Assembly: GCA_000469685.2 (NCBI GenBank)
Contig: LS997565.1
Location: 16,581,293-16,645,292, forward strand
DNA from: Haemonchus contortus
Taxonomy: Eukaryota > Nematoda > Chromadorea > Rhabditida > Trichostrongylidae
DNA: 64,000 bases
Direction of reading: 5' to 3'
The translations under genes and the position numbers were made by a program. Positions 42,806-55,500 of this stretch are shown here, piece after piece. How positions within the stretch are numbered: position 1 is the stretch's first letter; every line of letters begins with the position of its first letter. Under the pieces are notes generated by a model, which worked only from the letters and a program-made list of their open reading frames with translations, searched no databases and was not told where the DNA came from.

Positions 42806-45700
42806 AAGGGCTTCCGATTTGAAAAGACCAATTATGAGCTGGGATGTTTTTCTTTCCACACAGACCTCATCAATAGAAGGGAGTCTACATCACCAGCAAA
42901 AATAGTTTTAACCATCGCAGGTACTATTATCATACAACCCGCACTCCTCTCCGCAAAAACGACCCTCTCACGCAAAATACGTGAATAGGTTAGTGTTTCA
43001 AAATTGATGAAGGGTCGTGGGTTTTGGTACCACGACGATTATCTCATGAGCGATATGGTGCAAACAGAGGAGCTTCCTCGCGATACTCGTCCATCTTTTG
43101 GTCGAGTGTGGGTTTAGTCGGCAGTACATGATTGCAGTTCTTTCACTAAAGTTGTTCTCCTCGTTAAGACGAAATGGCTTCAATGTCTTCTAGACACCTG
43201 GACTTATTAAGTATCCTGAGCTAGTTGTGTTTTGAGGAAAAGAGGTAAGTATACTTGCGTCATGTCACAATTAAGGAGAAATGCTTCTGTACTATTCACA
43301 CTGAGAGTTAATCCAGCCTCATAGTGCTCAATTCGTGCATCAAAGGAGTGGATCGTCGTGCTCACGCGCTATCCCGGAAAGTTAGGACGGCTGGAAAATG
43401 CTGACTCGGGAAGTCGAGCAGAATAGAGAGAACGTGTTTGCCTTGTCATAGTTTGGCGGTCCAAAAGTTGAGTTCGAGTACGATGAAGAGGCCTTGGATT
43501 CTACTGAACATTCGTCAGCTCGCTGTGGACGCCTGTGGGCAACACCATCTAGCGGTGGGTTCATACCTGTAGATAGATTGTGACCTAGGGGTCTTGCCAA
43601 CAGAGGTCAGACTTAAGCAGTGTTCGAGGTTAAAGTTTGATGCAGCATATGACCCTCTGGACGAGATTTATGCCGCGTAATTAGCAATGCCATCATATCC
43701 AGTCGATAGAGTGATATCTTATCCACTCACACCTAACTCGTACTCGACAGTCCTTGCATAATTTAAACCCTTAGTCATTTTAGACTATTTTTGTGTATCT
43801 CTCAGGAATCGTCTAGAAGCTGATTCTTCTTGCTGAGATTACAGAATGAATATCATTTTACAGCCTGCTATTATCGCCTTCCTCAAAAAGCACCACACTC
43901 ACCCAAGGGGCTGAAGAACAGTTGCTACAATTAAGGTAAGCGTTCGTGTATTGATTATTTATTTATTTTATGGGAACTGATGTGAGAGTATGTTTATGTA
44001 TATGTGTTTGTATAACAACGTCTTTATCTGTGAAATGATAACTGCCTTAGCTTTTTGTTACGGTCACTTTTGTAATGGGGTTCGCATACAGAATATTATC
44101 TGAGGTGTGACTGGGACAAAATACACGCTTTTGTTTGAATATTTGTCGAAAATATTTGGAGCCAAACTTTTCTGAAAACGTATGCCACGAAAGACCGGCT
44201 CACGTACTGGGTGCTTTTTAACCGTGTAAATGACTGCAAATCGCTGATTTTGAAGGTTCGCTACTTCAATTCATTCCACTCGCTTCATCTTTTTGCAACT
44301 CAAAACTTCGTGTTCTTGAATAATAAATGAATCAGTCTTGCCGCTAACTTTTTCATGGTGTTGGTATGTGCAGCTATTCCAGCTTCCGCTATTAGGAGTA
44401 AGTCGCTGCATCATTAGTATAAACGCCCTCACATTCAGATTTCTTCTTTCTCCGAAATCGATCCAACGGGATGCAAGGATGGATAGTATTCACATAATAT
44501 AAATAAGATCTTAATCATTACAGAAAACGTGCTATACTGTAACTCCTCATCTCTTGAAGCATTGACTGTTTAGAAAAGCATCAGCTTCGTCCAGTCTTGC
44601 TCCACAGCGGTGGCTGGAAGTGACCTTGGGTCAATGATATTCTATTTAAGATGAGTTATCGACGTTGCTTTTAAAAGAGCACGTCAATGTCAGTTAGGTT
44701 GGCTCAGGTGAATTTGTAAGAAAGGGAAATATCTTGTTCCACACCACTTGCTCATGTAGTTATTTCTGAAAAGCTGTAGACAGATAATTATTCCGTATCT
44801 AGAGCCATGAAATATTCGTAAAATCAAATTAATGGACAGAATGCGCATTTGTAAGGGTATCACCATAGATGTTTTCAGGCTACTCTCATGCGGTAGTCTT
44901 GATTTCAAAGCAGCTTGAACCAGAACGACTTTCTAAAACAGTTCGAAGTTTAAGATGCATGTTTAGAGGGAGTTTGATTGTTGTGGTGCGTAAATGTAGG
45001 TTCAGAATACATAATCGAAACGCAGACTGTATACTTTACCAATCTCTGCCACTTACCACTGCATATTTGAATTCGATTGGATCATTACTTCCAATAGAAT
45101 TTAAAGTTGTTATATTCGTATACTATGCCTCCTGTGAATCAGTAATCTAGAGAGGCACCCTGATTGTGGGCGATGGTAGCCTTTGCATTATTTATTCAAC
45201 ACTCAATGTCAGTTTTCTTTTTCGTTTCATAATTACTCCTTGTTCCTTTGATTTCGCACAGGCGCCGTTTCGAATTATTTGGATCGAGCAAACCAACCTT
45301 CACTCCTTTACAATCTGAACAAATAGTAATTTAGCGAGTTGAGTTTACCCGGCCAATCTTTTATTCGTTTCTTCCGCTAAGAAAAGTCGGGTACTGTTGG
45401 CATTAGACTTAATTATAGTGAAATGTATCGATGGTGAGACCCTTTTTCGTAGCAACAACTGCTCAACGCATCTCGACTTAGCTGCATCTCCTCAATATCT
45501 GTCGAATAAACCCACCGAATCGTTTTCGTTTCATGACCCCTTTTTCTAATTTTTCTTTTCAATTGCACAAATAAACCAACATTGCTTGATTACGTTCTGT
45601 TTTTCTGACGGGACGTCACGAAGTGGACGTCTTAAGTGGTCAGTGCTTCTGCTTCTCATTGTCAGCTGAGTTATGTATTAGGAGGTAGGAGAAACGCTTG
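42806..45700. other. No confident feature; upstream region of the plus-strand gene
   Basis: No repeat shared with the window and no chainable exons are seen. The last 100 bp (T-rich, ending TCTTATCATTCAG at 45,722) form an acceptor directly before the proposed start codon, so promoter elements of that gene should lie here. Confidence 0.4.
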
Positions 45701-45722
45701 CTTATCAACTCTTATCATTCAG

Positions 45723-46541
45723 ATGTCTGGTTGGGAGCACCATCGGCAGGAAACAGGAATTCCTATTAACATAAGGAACATTGCTCAAAATGGAAACGGA
45801 CGTGCTATCGGTGTGGCACCTGTGTACCCTCGTGGCGAAAATATCCGCCCCAATTACAATCTCCCACAAGGAGTCTTGCCGAGCCAAGGTGTTCAGAGAG
45901 CAGTCAGTGGTCCGAGCGTCTATGGCTCAGCACCTAACCGATTTCCAGCTTATTTCACTGCCCCAGGAGTTGAGATGAGACCTCATTATCCACCCGGCTT
46001 TCCATCACGTGGAACATACTTGATTCCCGGCAAGCAAAGGGGACAATTGCATCAAAGATTTTCGTATAGCCCGACGACAAGAGGGAATTCCGATGTCTCA
46101 TCTAACACACATAATACTCCTACGTACGGTATTGTACCGCCACGGCCTTTGCGAATGCAGAACAACCAATATCCTTGTGCTTCGGCAGGACAATTGTATC
46201 TTCACGAACAAGTGGTTGCTCCTATTCCTTCTGTACAGCCGGCTCTTCTAGCAAATCATGACAGTCTCTCAACCGAGTGTGTCACGAAAATGGGAAGACA
46301 TGACGTTCTTCATCTGCAGGTTAGTTCACATGTTACATTTTTACCTCCTTCTTTTATCAGAATAATACTCCTTGCCGTTCAGCCAGTTGCAGTTTCGGCT
46401 GGAGAAAATGGTTTTCAACCTGCTGGTGGAGTTTCCATTTCCGCGAGTGGTATTTCTTTTGAGATAAAATGTAGGCATCAAGACAAGGACGACGAGGAGG
46501 TCACGGTTGTGATCATCGCAATGAATATAGTCAAAATTGCT
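45723..46541 (+). CDS. Plus-strand gene, exons 1-2
   Basis: Exon 1 (45,723-46,319) ends CATCTGCAG before GTTAGT. Exon 2 (46,383-46,541) begins after GCCGTTCAG and ends ATTGCT before GTAAGT. The 63-bp intron contains an earlier possible acceptor (TTTTATCAG at 46,360), but only the later one keeps a long frame. Exon 2 encodes [20 protein letters not shown]. Confidence 0.62.
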
Positions 46542-49500
46542 GTAAGTTTCATTTTAATCATAATGTTTGTTTAAGAACTATCGCAATCAGTTTACGTCAT
46601 GTGATGCTGAAAGAAAGGAAGTTATGACCTTGACTTAGCGAGAATGAAATATGAAAACAAAGAACAGCGAAAAAGGCTTTTTGTCAACTTGACATTGGGA
46701 AAGAGTCTAGCTAGAGAAACTGACAGAGATGGTGGAATTTTGAGACAATTGGCTGCTTCCAGACTTCAGTGACGCAGCTGAGTACCGTCCGTTCGTGCGT
46801 CTGTCGTCCGTCTGTCCGACCGACGATGTTGCAGCGTTAACAACACTAGACGCCGATGGATCAAGTGCCAGTGTTGTCAGCAAGTTGCTAGCGCCGCCGT
46901 CGGTCGATCGGACGCGCGCACGGGCGGACGGTTGTCGGTTGTGTCGTTGAAGTCTCAAAGCGGCCATTGACTTCATGGAATGTGAAGGTATGGGAGTGAA
47001 GATCGATGGCTGCTACTTACATCATCACCGCTTTGCAGCTGGCATCGTGCTTATAAGACTGAATATCGAGCAGGCCGAATTTGACAATGCCTGTGAAAAG
47101 ATCTGCTTGAGATCGAACTTATGACTGAAGGTGATGTTCATGAGAAACGGATTCGTACCTGATGCTCCTTTCACGATGAACGAAACGAAGATCTCTGAAT
47201 CCGTGAGATACATGTATCTACAGTAGCGCTCAAAAGTCTTCGGTGAAATGCTTCGACGCTTTTTTGTTCATAACTTTTTTCTTAGTAGATCGAATGACAC
47301 GAAAAAATGATATGCCTAACTAGAGCATATTTCACCCTACCCAACACTATCTCCCTGCGAAGCTGCAATATCCAGAGGTAGAGTAAGGTGTTTGTTGCGG
47401 TAGCACATTTTGCTAAAACTAAAGTTGTTGGTGTCTGCACTTATTCTCACCTTATGTGCGTTTTTCTCATCTATTGTGATCGGCGTTACCGCTCGTACAC
47501 TTTTGACATGACAAAAAGGAAAGAGATTCTAGAAGGACCATCATCTGTATTTTCAGTCGATTTTGAGTTCATGCTCTTTGGGATATCTGAAACATGATCA
47601 GACTGCAGGTTAATAGTGGTAAATATTCACAATACATCCATGCTCCAAATATAGAAATTTCGCATGATTAGATCCAGCAGGAAAGTGGTTACGACTAAAA
47701 AGTACGGCTGAAGAACCATTTCACCGAAGACTTTTGAGCGCTACTATATGTAGTGAGGTAAACATGGTGAACGGCTTGGGTTCGGAGCTGAGCAGAGGGA
47801 ACGTACAACGTGTGGAGCGCCTGAGAATATCGAGGGAGTAGTGAAGAAGACGAGGACAGCTCATCTTTTGGACACTCAGAAAACATACGACACCTTTTCA
47901 TCCTTTTCATGCTTTGCCATACGCCTCAGAGACTTGGACTCTACAAAAGCAGGATGAGCAGTTAGCGTCATTCAAAGCGCTGTGGAGAGGACGACGCTAG
48001 GGGTTCCACGCTAGTGCAGAAGGAAATCCGCATCCGGGCTCCGTCAGCGAACCAAGATCAGAGATGCCGTTGATTATGCCAAGAAATCGACCATCAGGTG
48101 GGTCGGGCATGTCATGCGATGTAGTGATGACCGCTGGACCAAACTGGACTTACTGACTGGATGAGTATGGGTACATTCACACAATTTCGGATGGACGCGG
48201 TAAACCGCGCGGCGAAATTCGTGTTGATTTAAACGACTCTGGCGCCTATCATTGGGGCCCAGGTTTTAAAGGCACAGTTCACGATAATTTTGGGTAATCC
48301 AGATTATGACAAAAAAATGGAAGATAAGATGGAAAATGTTGCGATTAGGGTGAAGAAACTGCGAGAATAGGTGTTTCCAAAGTGAAAAAAGGCCTCGAAA
48401 AACCGTTAAGAAGGAGGCTGGACGAGAATGAGACCAGAAAGGTGAAGAGTGGGGTGTTCGGGCGAGCTATACAATGTGCCTCACTGCGTACATGTGGGTC
48501 CTGGTGCGAATAACAGACTACGGTAAGCAAAAATTCATTCACTTGTAAGCATAAGTAAACAAAAAAACCCCTAGTAACAACAAAAGTAGCTCACCTTTTC
48601 TTAGCCTCTAGGAGTAGGAACTTGAATAAGGGATCGCGGCAGCAAAAAGAATAACAGACGGAAAACGAATGGGAGAACAATCGGCTGCTTTCATAGTCCG
48701 CCGGTGTGCCAGCCTAGGTAGGGGTAGGAAGAGGAGGGAGGCGGACGGTCGGTCGACGCAGTCGCGTCGCGCCCAAGCCCCTTCGAAGGGCTGAAAACAA
48801 AGGAAAACAAAATCAAAAACCATTTGCACAGGTTGTTTGGTTTTTGATCTTGTTTTTCTTTGTTTTCAACCCTTCGAAGAAGCCTGGGCGCGACGCGACC
48901 GCATCGACCGACCGGGTGCCTCCCTCCTCCCCTTAGCACTAGCTCGGCTGGCACGAAGGCGGACTATGAGAGCAGCCATCGCCTCATCACTCGGCGATCA
49001 GCTGATTGTGTGTGGGTCTTAGAACAAATGGTTACAATCTGTAATGTCTAGACACTCCTCTGACGTGACATCGATCGAGGGGCGGAAAAGCCAATAACGG
49101 CAGCAACGAGGCTTTCACTGGGATTAAGAGCGCGGGGGTCCCTTCTACCATTCATGGGTGCAGCTGAGTATTGATAAGGTAAGAGCTCAGAAACCTTTTA
49201 TCGTGAACCGTGCCTTCAAGTAGATTGGATAAGTAGGGCCAGCAGATGCCACTCATTCACCCTACTTCGACTTTGTGCTTCAAATATAGTCGTTTAAATC
49301 ACCACGATTTCCGTCGCGAGGTTTGCCGCGTCCATAGATAATGAGTGAGCGTTCGTGCCCATGACTGGATCCCTCTGGACGTCAAGCGAACACCAGGACG
49401 GGCGCCAACGAGATGGACAGACTTCTTCACGGAAGCTCTGAACGAAAAGAATTTTTTGCAATGGGTCCCTCTCCTACTGGCGAGTACGATTCACTGGACT

Positions 49501-52500
49501 AATCTGGCTGGCGACAGGGCCGAATGGAGACGTTAATGGCGCCCACTCTAGAAAATCGATGACAGCGAGACGAGAGGTGATACAGGTGGAGGTGTGCGTG
49601 GGCACATGTCACCAGCGCATTGGCGTTTTAAAGGCAGATTCCACGATAATTCTTTGGTATCGTGGAATCTGCCTTTAAAACGGTCTTGGACAAGTAACGG
49701 AATCGGCAGCCCAGAATAAGGCAAAAAAGCAATAAAACACGAGAATCGGCATGTTTAGAGAAGTGTATGGCTTCAAAGTCAAAAAAACGAACACAAACAA
49801 ATGAACATCAAGTTGCCTGGAATGAAGATACGGACTAGCTGTTTGAATATACAGTAGCGCTCGAAAGTATGTGGCCAAGCCTTGTCGACCGTAACTTTTT
49901 TTTTCAGCGGAGCAAATCGTATGAAATTCTGATATGTTTAGCTGAAGCATATTTTACATTGTCCAACACTACTTGACTGCAAAGCAGCCATATCCACACA
50001 CTGATGGGGAGGCGTTTGTAGACTATGCTGAAAGCAAATTTGTGACGTCTGCAGTAATTCGGACCTTATGTACGGTTTTCTTCTCTTCTGGGCTTGGCAT
50101 TAGCGCTCGTGCACTCTAGACATAGCAAAAAGGAAAGAAATTCTAGAAGCTATCATTCGTATTTTCAGTTGATTTTTTGTTCAAGCCCTTTGGGATATCT
50201 GGAACATGATCAGATCGCAGGTTGATAGTGGTAAATATCCCCGTTGCGTACAGAGCGTGGCCTGCAGTGAGCTGCCTGCGTGCAACGTGTGCGTCTCGGT
50301 GAAAGTGATACAGCATCTACAGCCTCCACAACGCTAAAACTCATCCGCCTTTGAGTGTGTGCATCGGCTGATTCGGTTTTTTGGACACCTATTGGGCACA
50401 ATCTTGACTGTTTTAGAACCCGACAGCGTCCCTTAGGCTATCCTTGGCGGTCACAGGCTCATCTTAGGGGAGGTCTCAGAAACCATTTGCCTTCGAAATC
50501 AACTGGCCTGGCCGGTGCTGTCTTCGGTCACCGGGAGCCCCATATTACCGGTGTAGTCGGGCCGGGGACAAACGCCACGCTGGCGTGCTCATTTCACCTG
50601 CCACACGAGCTTGTTAAGCCTTGCGGCTCCGGTTCCTCACATTAATTCTGGAAGTACAGGGTGACGAAAAATTACGTGCGCGCGAATTTGGAAGTGATCA
50701 CGTGACTGCTTTGAACATCAAAACCGGCTATTATGCATCAGTTGCTTTCTTTGCACCTTCGATAATCAGTCTGTGAATAGAAAGTTGTTCTCAAGACCAT
50801 GGTGCAGGCCTGCACAAACCGCGAAGTGATTGCACGCCTAGCCAGCGGCGGGTGAAGAACACTGCAATTGCGTCGAAGCTCGGGATTCCTCTCAGAACAG
50901 TTCAAAAGATTGTGAAGCAATGGAAGGAGGAAGGACACGTCCGAACCAAGCCGGGAAAAGAAAGGAAGCGTACTGTCAGCACAAGGAGGATGCGTAGTAT
51001 TATCAAGAAGAGGATTGACCGTAAGGATGATCGGAGCCTGAACAAAATGGCAGAACAGCTCAAGATCTCCAGGAAATCAGTTCAAATGATAGTGAAAAAT
51101 AAGCGAGGGCTTCGAAGTTATCGCCTACTGAATGGACAAGCTTTCACCGAAAAAGCAGAGCAAAGTCGAAAAGAAAAATGCAAGAAACTGCTGGAGTTTT
51201 TCGAGGTGCGTCGCTTCGAAGACATTCTTTGGTCTGACGAAAAAGTATTCACCGTAGAAGTGGCTGAAAACCCTCAGAATCACCGCCAACTTCTTAGCCC
51301 AGCTCTCAAGAACACCCGCAAGAGAAAAATTGCTACAAGAAGTTTGTTTCTCAAAAGTTTAATGGTATGGGGTGGTATCAGTGCATCAGGCAAGATCCGT
51401 TGGTTTTCATAGACAAAAATGTGAAATTTGATGCGAAGTTCTACCAAAAAGAAATCCTTGAAAAAGCTTTGCTATCTTGGAAGCCTGCTAGTCTGCAAAA
51501 TTTGGGACAGTTTGGACCTCGACTACCTCCGGCGCACCGTCGACTCGGTGAAAAGACGAATCAAAGCCTGTATCAAAGCTGAAGGCGCGCACTTGAAAAT
51601 TTGTTGTGATTATGTAACAACATTGTTTGTTGTTTTAATAAAATATTTTTCATTCCATGTTGGTATACGAATAATAAAGTTCGAGCGTTTTTTATGGCGC
51701 ACGTAATTTTTCGCCACCCTGTATTTCTCAGTTGAACCGAGATGGCGTATTCCGCAGTTACACTAAGAGGGGCTGAAAACCCAACGCACGAAACCTGTGA
51801 CCATCGCCTTGCCTTCGCCTACTCATGACTTCCAGCGTTCCAGGGAAATTCAACAGTGGTATGAAACGACTCACACATTACCACAACCCCTGACACATTA
51901 ATCAATAAGTTTATGATCGTGCTGCGAAAAGAAATTCAAAATAAATGGCTAAATGTTTGCGAGCAATGAGAAGAGAAACTAAGAAAATGCCGTAATGGAA
52001 ATTATATACACATATACATGAATATACATAAACTATAACAAACATACAAACGGCTGCGGTCCCTACTCACACGGGCTCTTCCGTGCATTCAAGTTTCTCC
52101 GGCATGCAACTCCATTCCTGGTGGCTGCAAGTCATGCTCCTCGATGTTCCTTGCCCGTAATTTGACTGCGATGTTATAAGCATAGAAAGATTGATTGGAA
52201 GTAAAGGAGCTGCCATGTAGCAAGCTGAAACTGTTCGGGACGTTGTCTAATGATGATGTATGATGACGATTATGATAGGCGACGGCGTAACACGACGACT
52301 AAGATCGAATGACAGAGCCGTTCAAGTGGTCCGCAAATCATTACCAGGTGGCATCATCTCGCTCCCTAGCGACTACGGTGCCTTCCAGGCGGATCCCGCC
52401 GCGCGCCCAGCCGATGTCCCTCGAAGCTAGCCGAACGGCAGGAACATCGAAATAGATGAAAGTGCAAGCATAATGTCTTGATTAATTAAGGAGAAGGCGC

Positions 52501-55500
52501 GTCTTTTCAACCTAAGCCCAGTAGTACTTATGACTCACTGATGCCGCTCAGCAAAATGGTCTCTACGGAGTAAAGAATGATAGGGAACTATTAACTTTTG
52601 CTCCTTCGATTAGATCCAGATCGTTGCGCAATGCGGACGAGTTTGCGTAATTTAAAACTGTACACTCATTCACTGTGTCATGTTGTAGCAAACTTACGGC
52701 AGATCATTAACCTCCAAGATTTTCTTCTTCGCAGGGTGGTCTCACCTGGGAGGCGGTATTTTGTTCCAATTCTACTTACTTCGCACCTTCGCACTTCCAC
52801 TCACTCGCCCGTGGGGCGACCTCCCTCAAAGGCACAGTTCACGATAAAAATGGTTTCGGAGATTTTTACATGGTATGAATTCGAGGCTCCCTCTGGTACC
52901 ATATGTGCCGAAATGAGGTCGTAAAACGTTCTTGATAGGGCACAATAAGGGTCCTGATAGTGGAGGACGAGAGGCCTCCGCCTCTAGCTAGGCTGACTAC
53001 GAAATCCAATTGCCGTTCACCACATTCGCATTGGAGCAATATTAGTGAACAATCGATAAGCTGATTGGCAAATTGCCACGGACGGGCATGTAGATTTTGT
53101 TGCAAAATCAGCTGTTTGCGTGTGTTGTGTGCAATTGCAGACACTGCGTCGCGTTCGTCTGACTCGCCCGAACACTCCCCTTGACCGCGGTTTTCGGCTG
53201 TGTAACTCGTCCAACCCCCCTTTCTACTTCTTTTTTGACCCTTTGCATTTCGTTTATTCGTCGTTTTTCGCGATTTCTGTCTTATCATTGTACTACTGTA
53301 GGCCGTACCTATCATTTCCCGTCAGAAACCGGATACTCCAAAATTATCGTGAACTGTGCCTTTAAATTGGCTCGCCTAAGTGTTCCTTCATTTGACGTCC
53401 AATTTTGTTGTAAATTACTGTCAAGGAGATGCTCAGCAAATCACGCCAAAATACCAAGGATATGTGTAGGACATATAGTGAGATATTTTAGTACATCCGC
53501 GGCGTGGGAGTGAAAAACTATCTGGCGCTTCTGCTCACCGACATTGGACGGTTAAAACTATACGACTTGTTGCAGATCCGTGAACACTACAGGTGGGTGG
53601 TTTAGTAATGATTCTCTGAAGAGCATCTATCTTAGTTGTAGTAGTAAATCCCGTTTCCTCGTCATATTAAACTGCGGATCGTCACGCTCAACAAATAAGT
53701 CACTTCCCAATATACGAAGTGTGACTTCATTATTATAGAAATTCAGGAGTTTCCGTATTCCTACTATTATACTGATGTCTGTGTGTGTTTGTATGTGGTA
53801 TGTATGTGTATGTGTGTGTGTGTGTGTCCGACCGAAAATTCATAATTCCTGTCCCCATCTACCTATAGCGCTCAAACTTGGTAGTAGTACAGGACACCTA
53901 TGGTGGGTGGTGGGACCAGACTCCGCCCATAGGGGACGACGAAACACTATTCAATAGGGAACTCATTACTCCTGTTGGCGTGGACGTAGAGAGTTCAAAT
54001 TTGGTAGGAGAACAGGTGGCAAGAGAGTACACTTATAGTGTGTGGCAGGACCAGACTCCGCCGCGCGAAATACTTTTTAAACTGGAATTCGTAGCTCCTT
54101 TTTCCGTGGAATTCGAGCGTTCAACATTGGTAGGAGTAGAGTAGGCAGGATGGGAACACTGACTATAGAAGTGGCCTCGGAGAGCGAGAACCACCTGCCG
54201 ATTGCACTCTAACGTCTGTTTTTTATGTCTAGCCTTGACTCTTTAATATGTTTCATTTGACAAGAAGGGTAAGTGATTGTTGCCGATTCGGGGTACTTAA
54301 TACCCCGCTCACACGGAGCGGAACAGGCACAGAAATGGACGTTTCAGTGCGATCAACTCCATGACTTCAGGTAAGCTCCGACACCGGGAAAATGAGCGAA
54401 GGTCACGATTGTACCAGATGAAGTGAAATGAAGGTTTCGGCGGTGGCGGTACTTCCCACACAAAATCATAGCTCGATCCAATGAAGGCGTGGAGGCCACT
54501 GTATTGAGAGGAGTGAGCATTGCCTGCTGGGCTCGCGTATGCTCAGGTTACGCTCACAGTTGGCGGGACATACGTTCAAATGGAAGCTACTTCCTAAAAA
54601 CGTAGGATTCTGTTGAAGGCGATCCAGAATGCGGCAAAAAGTGGTTCAAGGTAAAAGACGAAGTGTGGTGAAATCCTGGAAGGGTGCGGAGTTTGTAGCG
54701 AGTGGCCAAGATCAAAAATTCACAACTCTGTTCAGGATCGATTTATAATGCGGAAAAAGTGGTCAGAGGTAATGGAAGCACTGTGGTCAAACCTGCGGGG
54801 TTTGCTTTGGATTGGGCGGGGCCAAGCTCAAAAGCTCATAACTCTTTATAAGCGTTCTAGAATGTAAAATTTCCTAGAGACTGCTGATGGAAAGACGGTC
54901 AAAGCACATGGTAGACGAGGCTTACACAGAGGCGGGCGGAGCTAAAATCAAGGATTCACAAATCTGCACGTTCTTTCTCAACGTGCCAGATTCGTTCTAT
55001 ATATGAAGTCATCATCATTACTTAGTACCTATGATATCATCAACTTATCGACTGACTTACTGGTTTAGAAATTCGTTTCTGTATGTTATCTCTCTCGGAA
55101 CTCGGTATTATTAAGTTTGTGCAAAAGAAATGGTTTTTTGTTTTACTAGTTTCAACACTGTCTTTTTGAAGAAAACTAAGCCTTTTTCATGGGGTATTAT
55201 ATATTGTTGGAAAGCCTATTCTTTGCGTTTTAAATATGTTTGTGAAATTTCATTCAAATCGCTTAATTTAAAAAAAAATGTGGTTTTTATTTGCAGATGT
55301 CTAATCGCAATTTTCTTCAAATTTACTTCTATGAGTTCAAACTGGGTCGGACTGCCGTTCAAACCGCTCGGAATATCGACAAAGTATGGGGCCAGGGAAG
55401 TGTCGACGAATGCACAGTACAACGTTGGTTCCAAAAGTTCCGTGCCGGCAACATCAGCCTCGAAGGCGAACCACAAGGTGATGAGTATTCGGCTTTGGAT

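Larger units (their letters stand above)
48165..49340. mobile_element. GGCGCCTAT hairpin element, copy 5, split by an AAGGCACAG element
   Basis: The left arm (GCGCGGCGAAATTCGTG, TGGCGCCTATCATTGGGGCC) ends at 48,266. The right arm resumes at 49,216 (AAGTAGATTGGATAAGTAGG, GAAATATAGTCGTTT, CGCGAGGTTTGCCGCG). Together they rebuild the hairpin seen at 41.4-42.6 kb. It interrupts the RTE C-terminal coding region. Confidence 0.72.
46970..49595 (+). pseudogene. RTE retrotransposon, second copy, split by nested insertions
   Basis: Fragments match the RT and C-terminal parts of the element at 24.6-27.9 kb: [20 protein letters not shown] (decayed FADD) at about 47,000, [24 protein letters not shown] at 47,750 and GHVMRC near 48,110. 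The last part ([32 protein letters not shown]) and the AGGTGATACAGGTG tail lie at 49,345-49,595. The gaps are filled by the MITE at 47,221 and by the hairpin nest at 48,165-49,340. It is entirely inactive. Confidence 0.8.
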
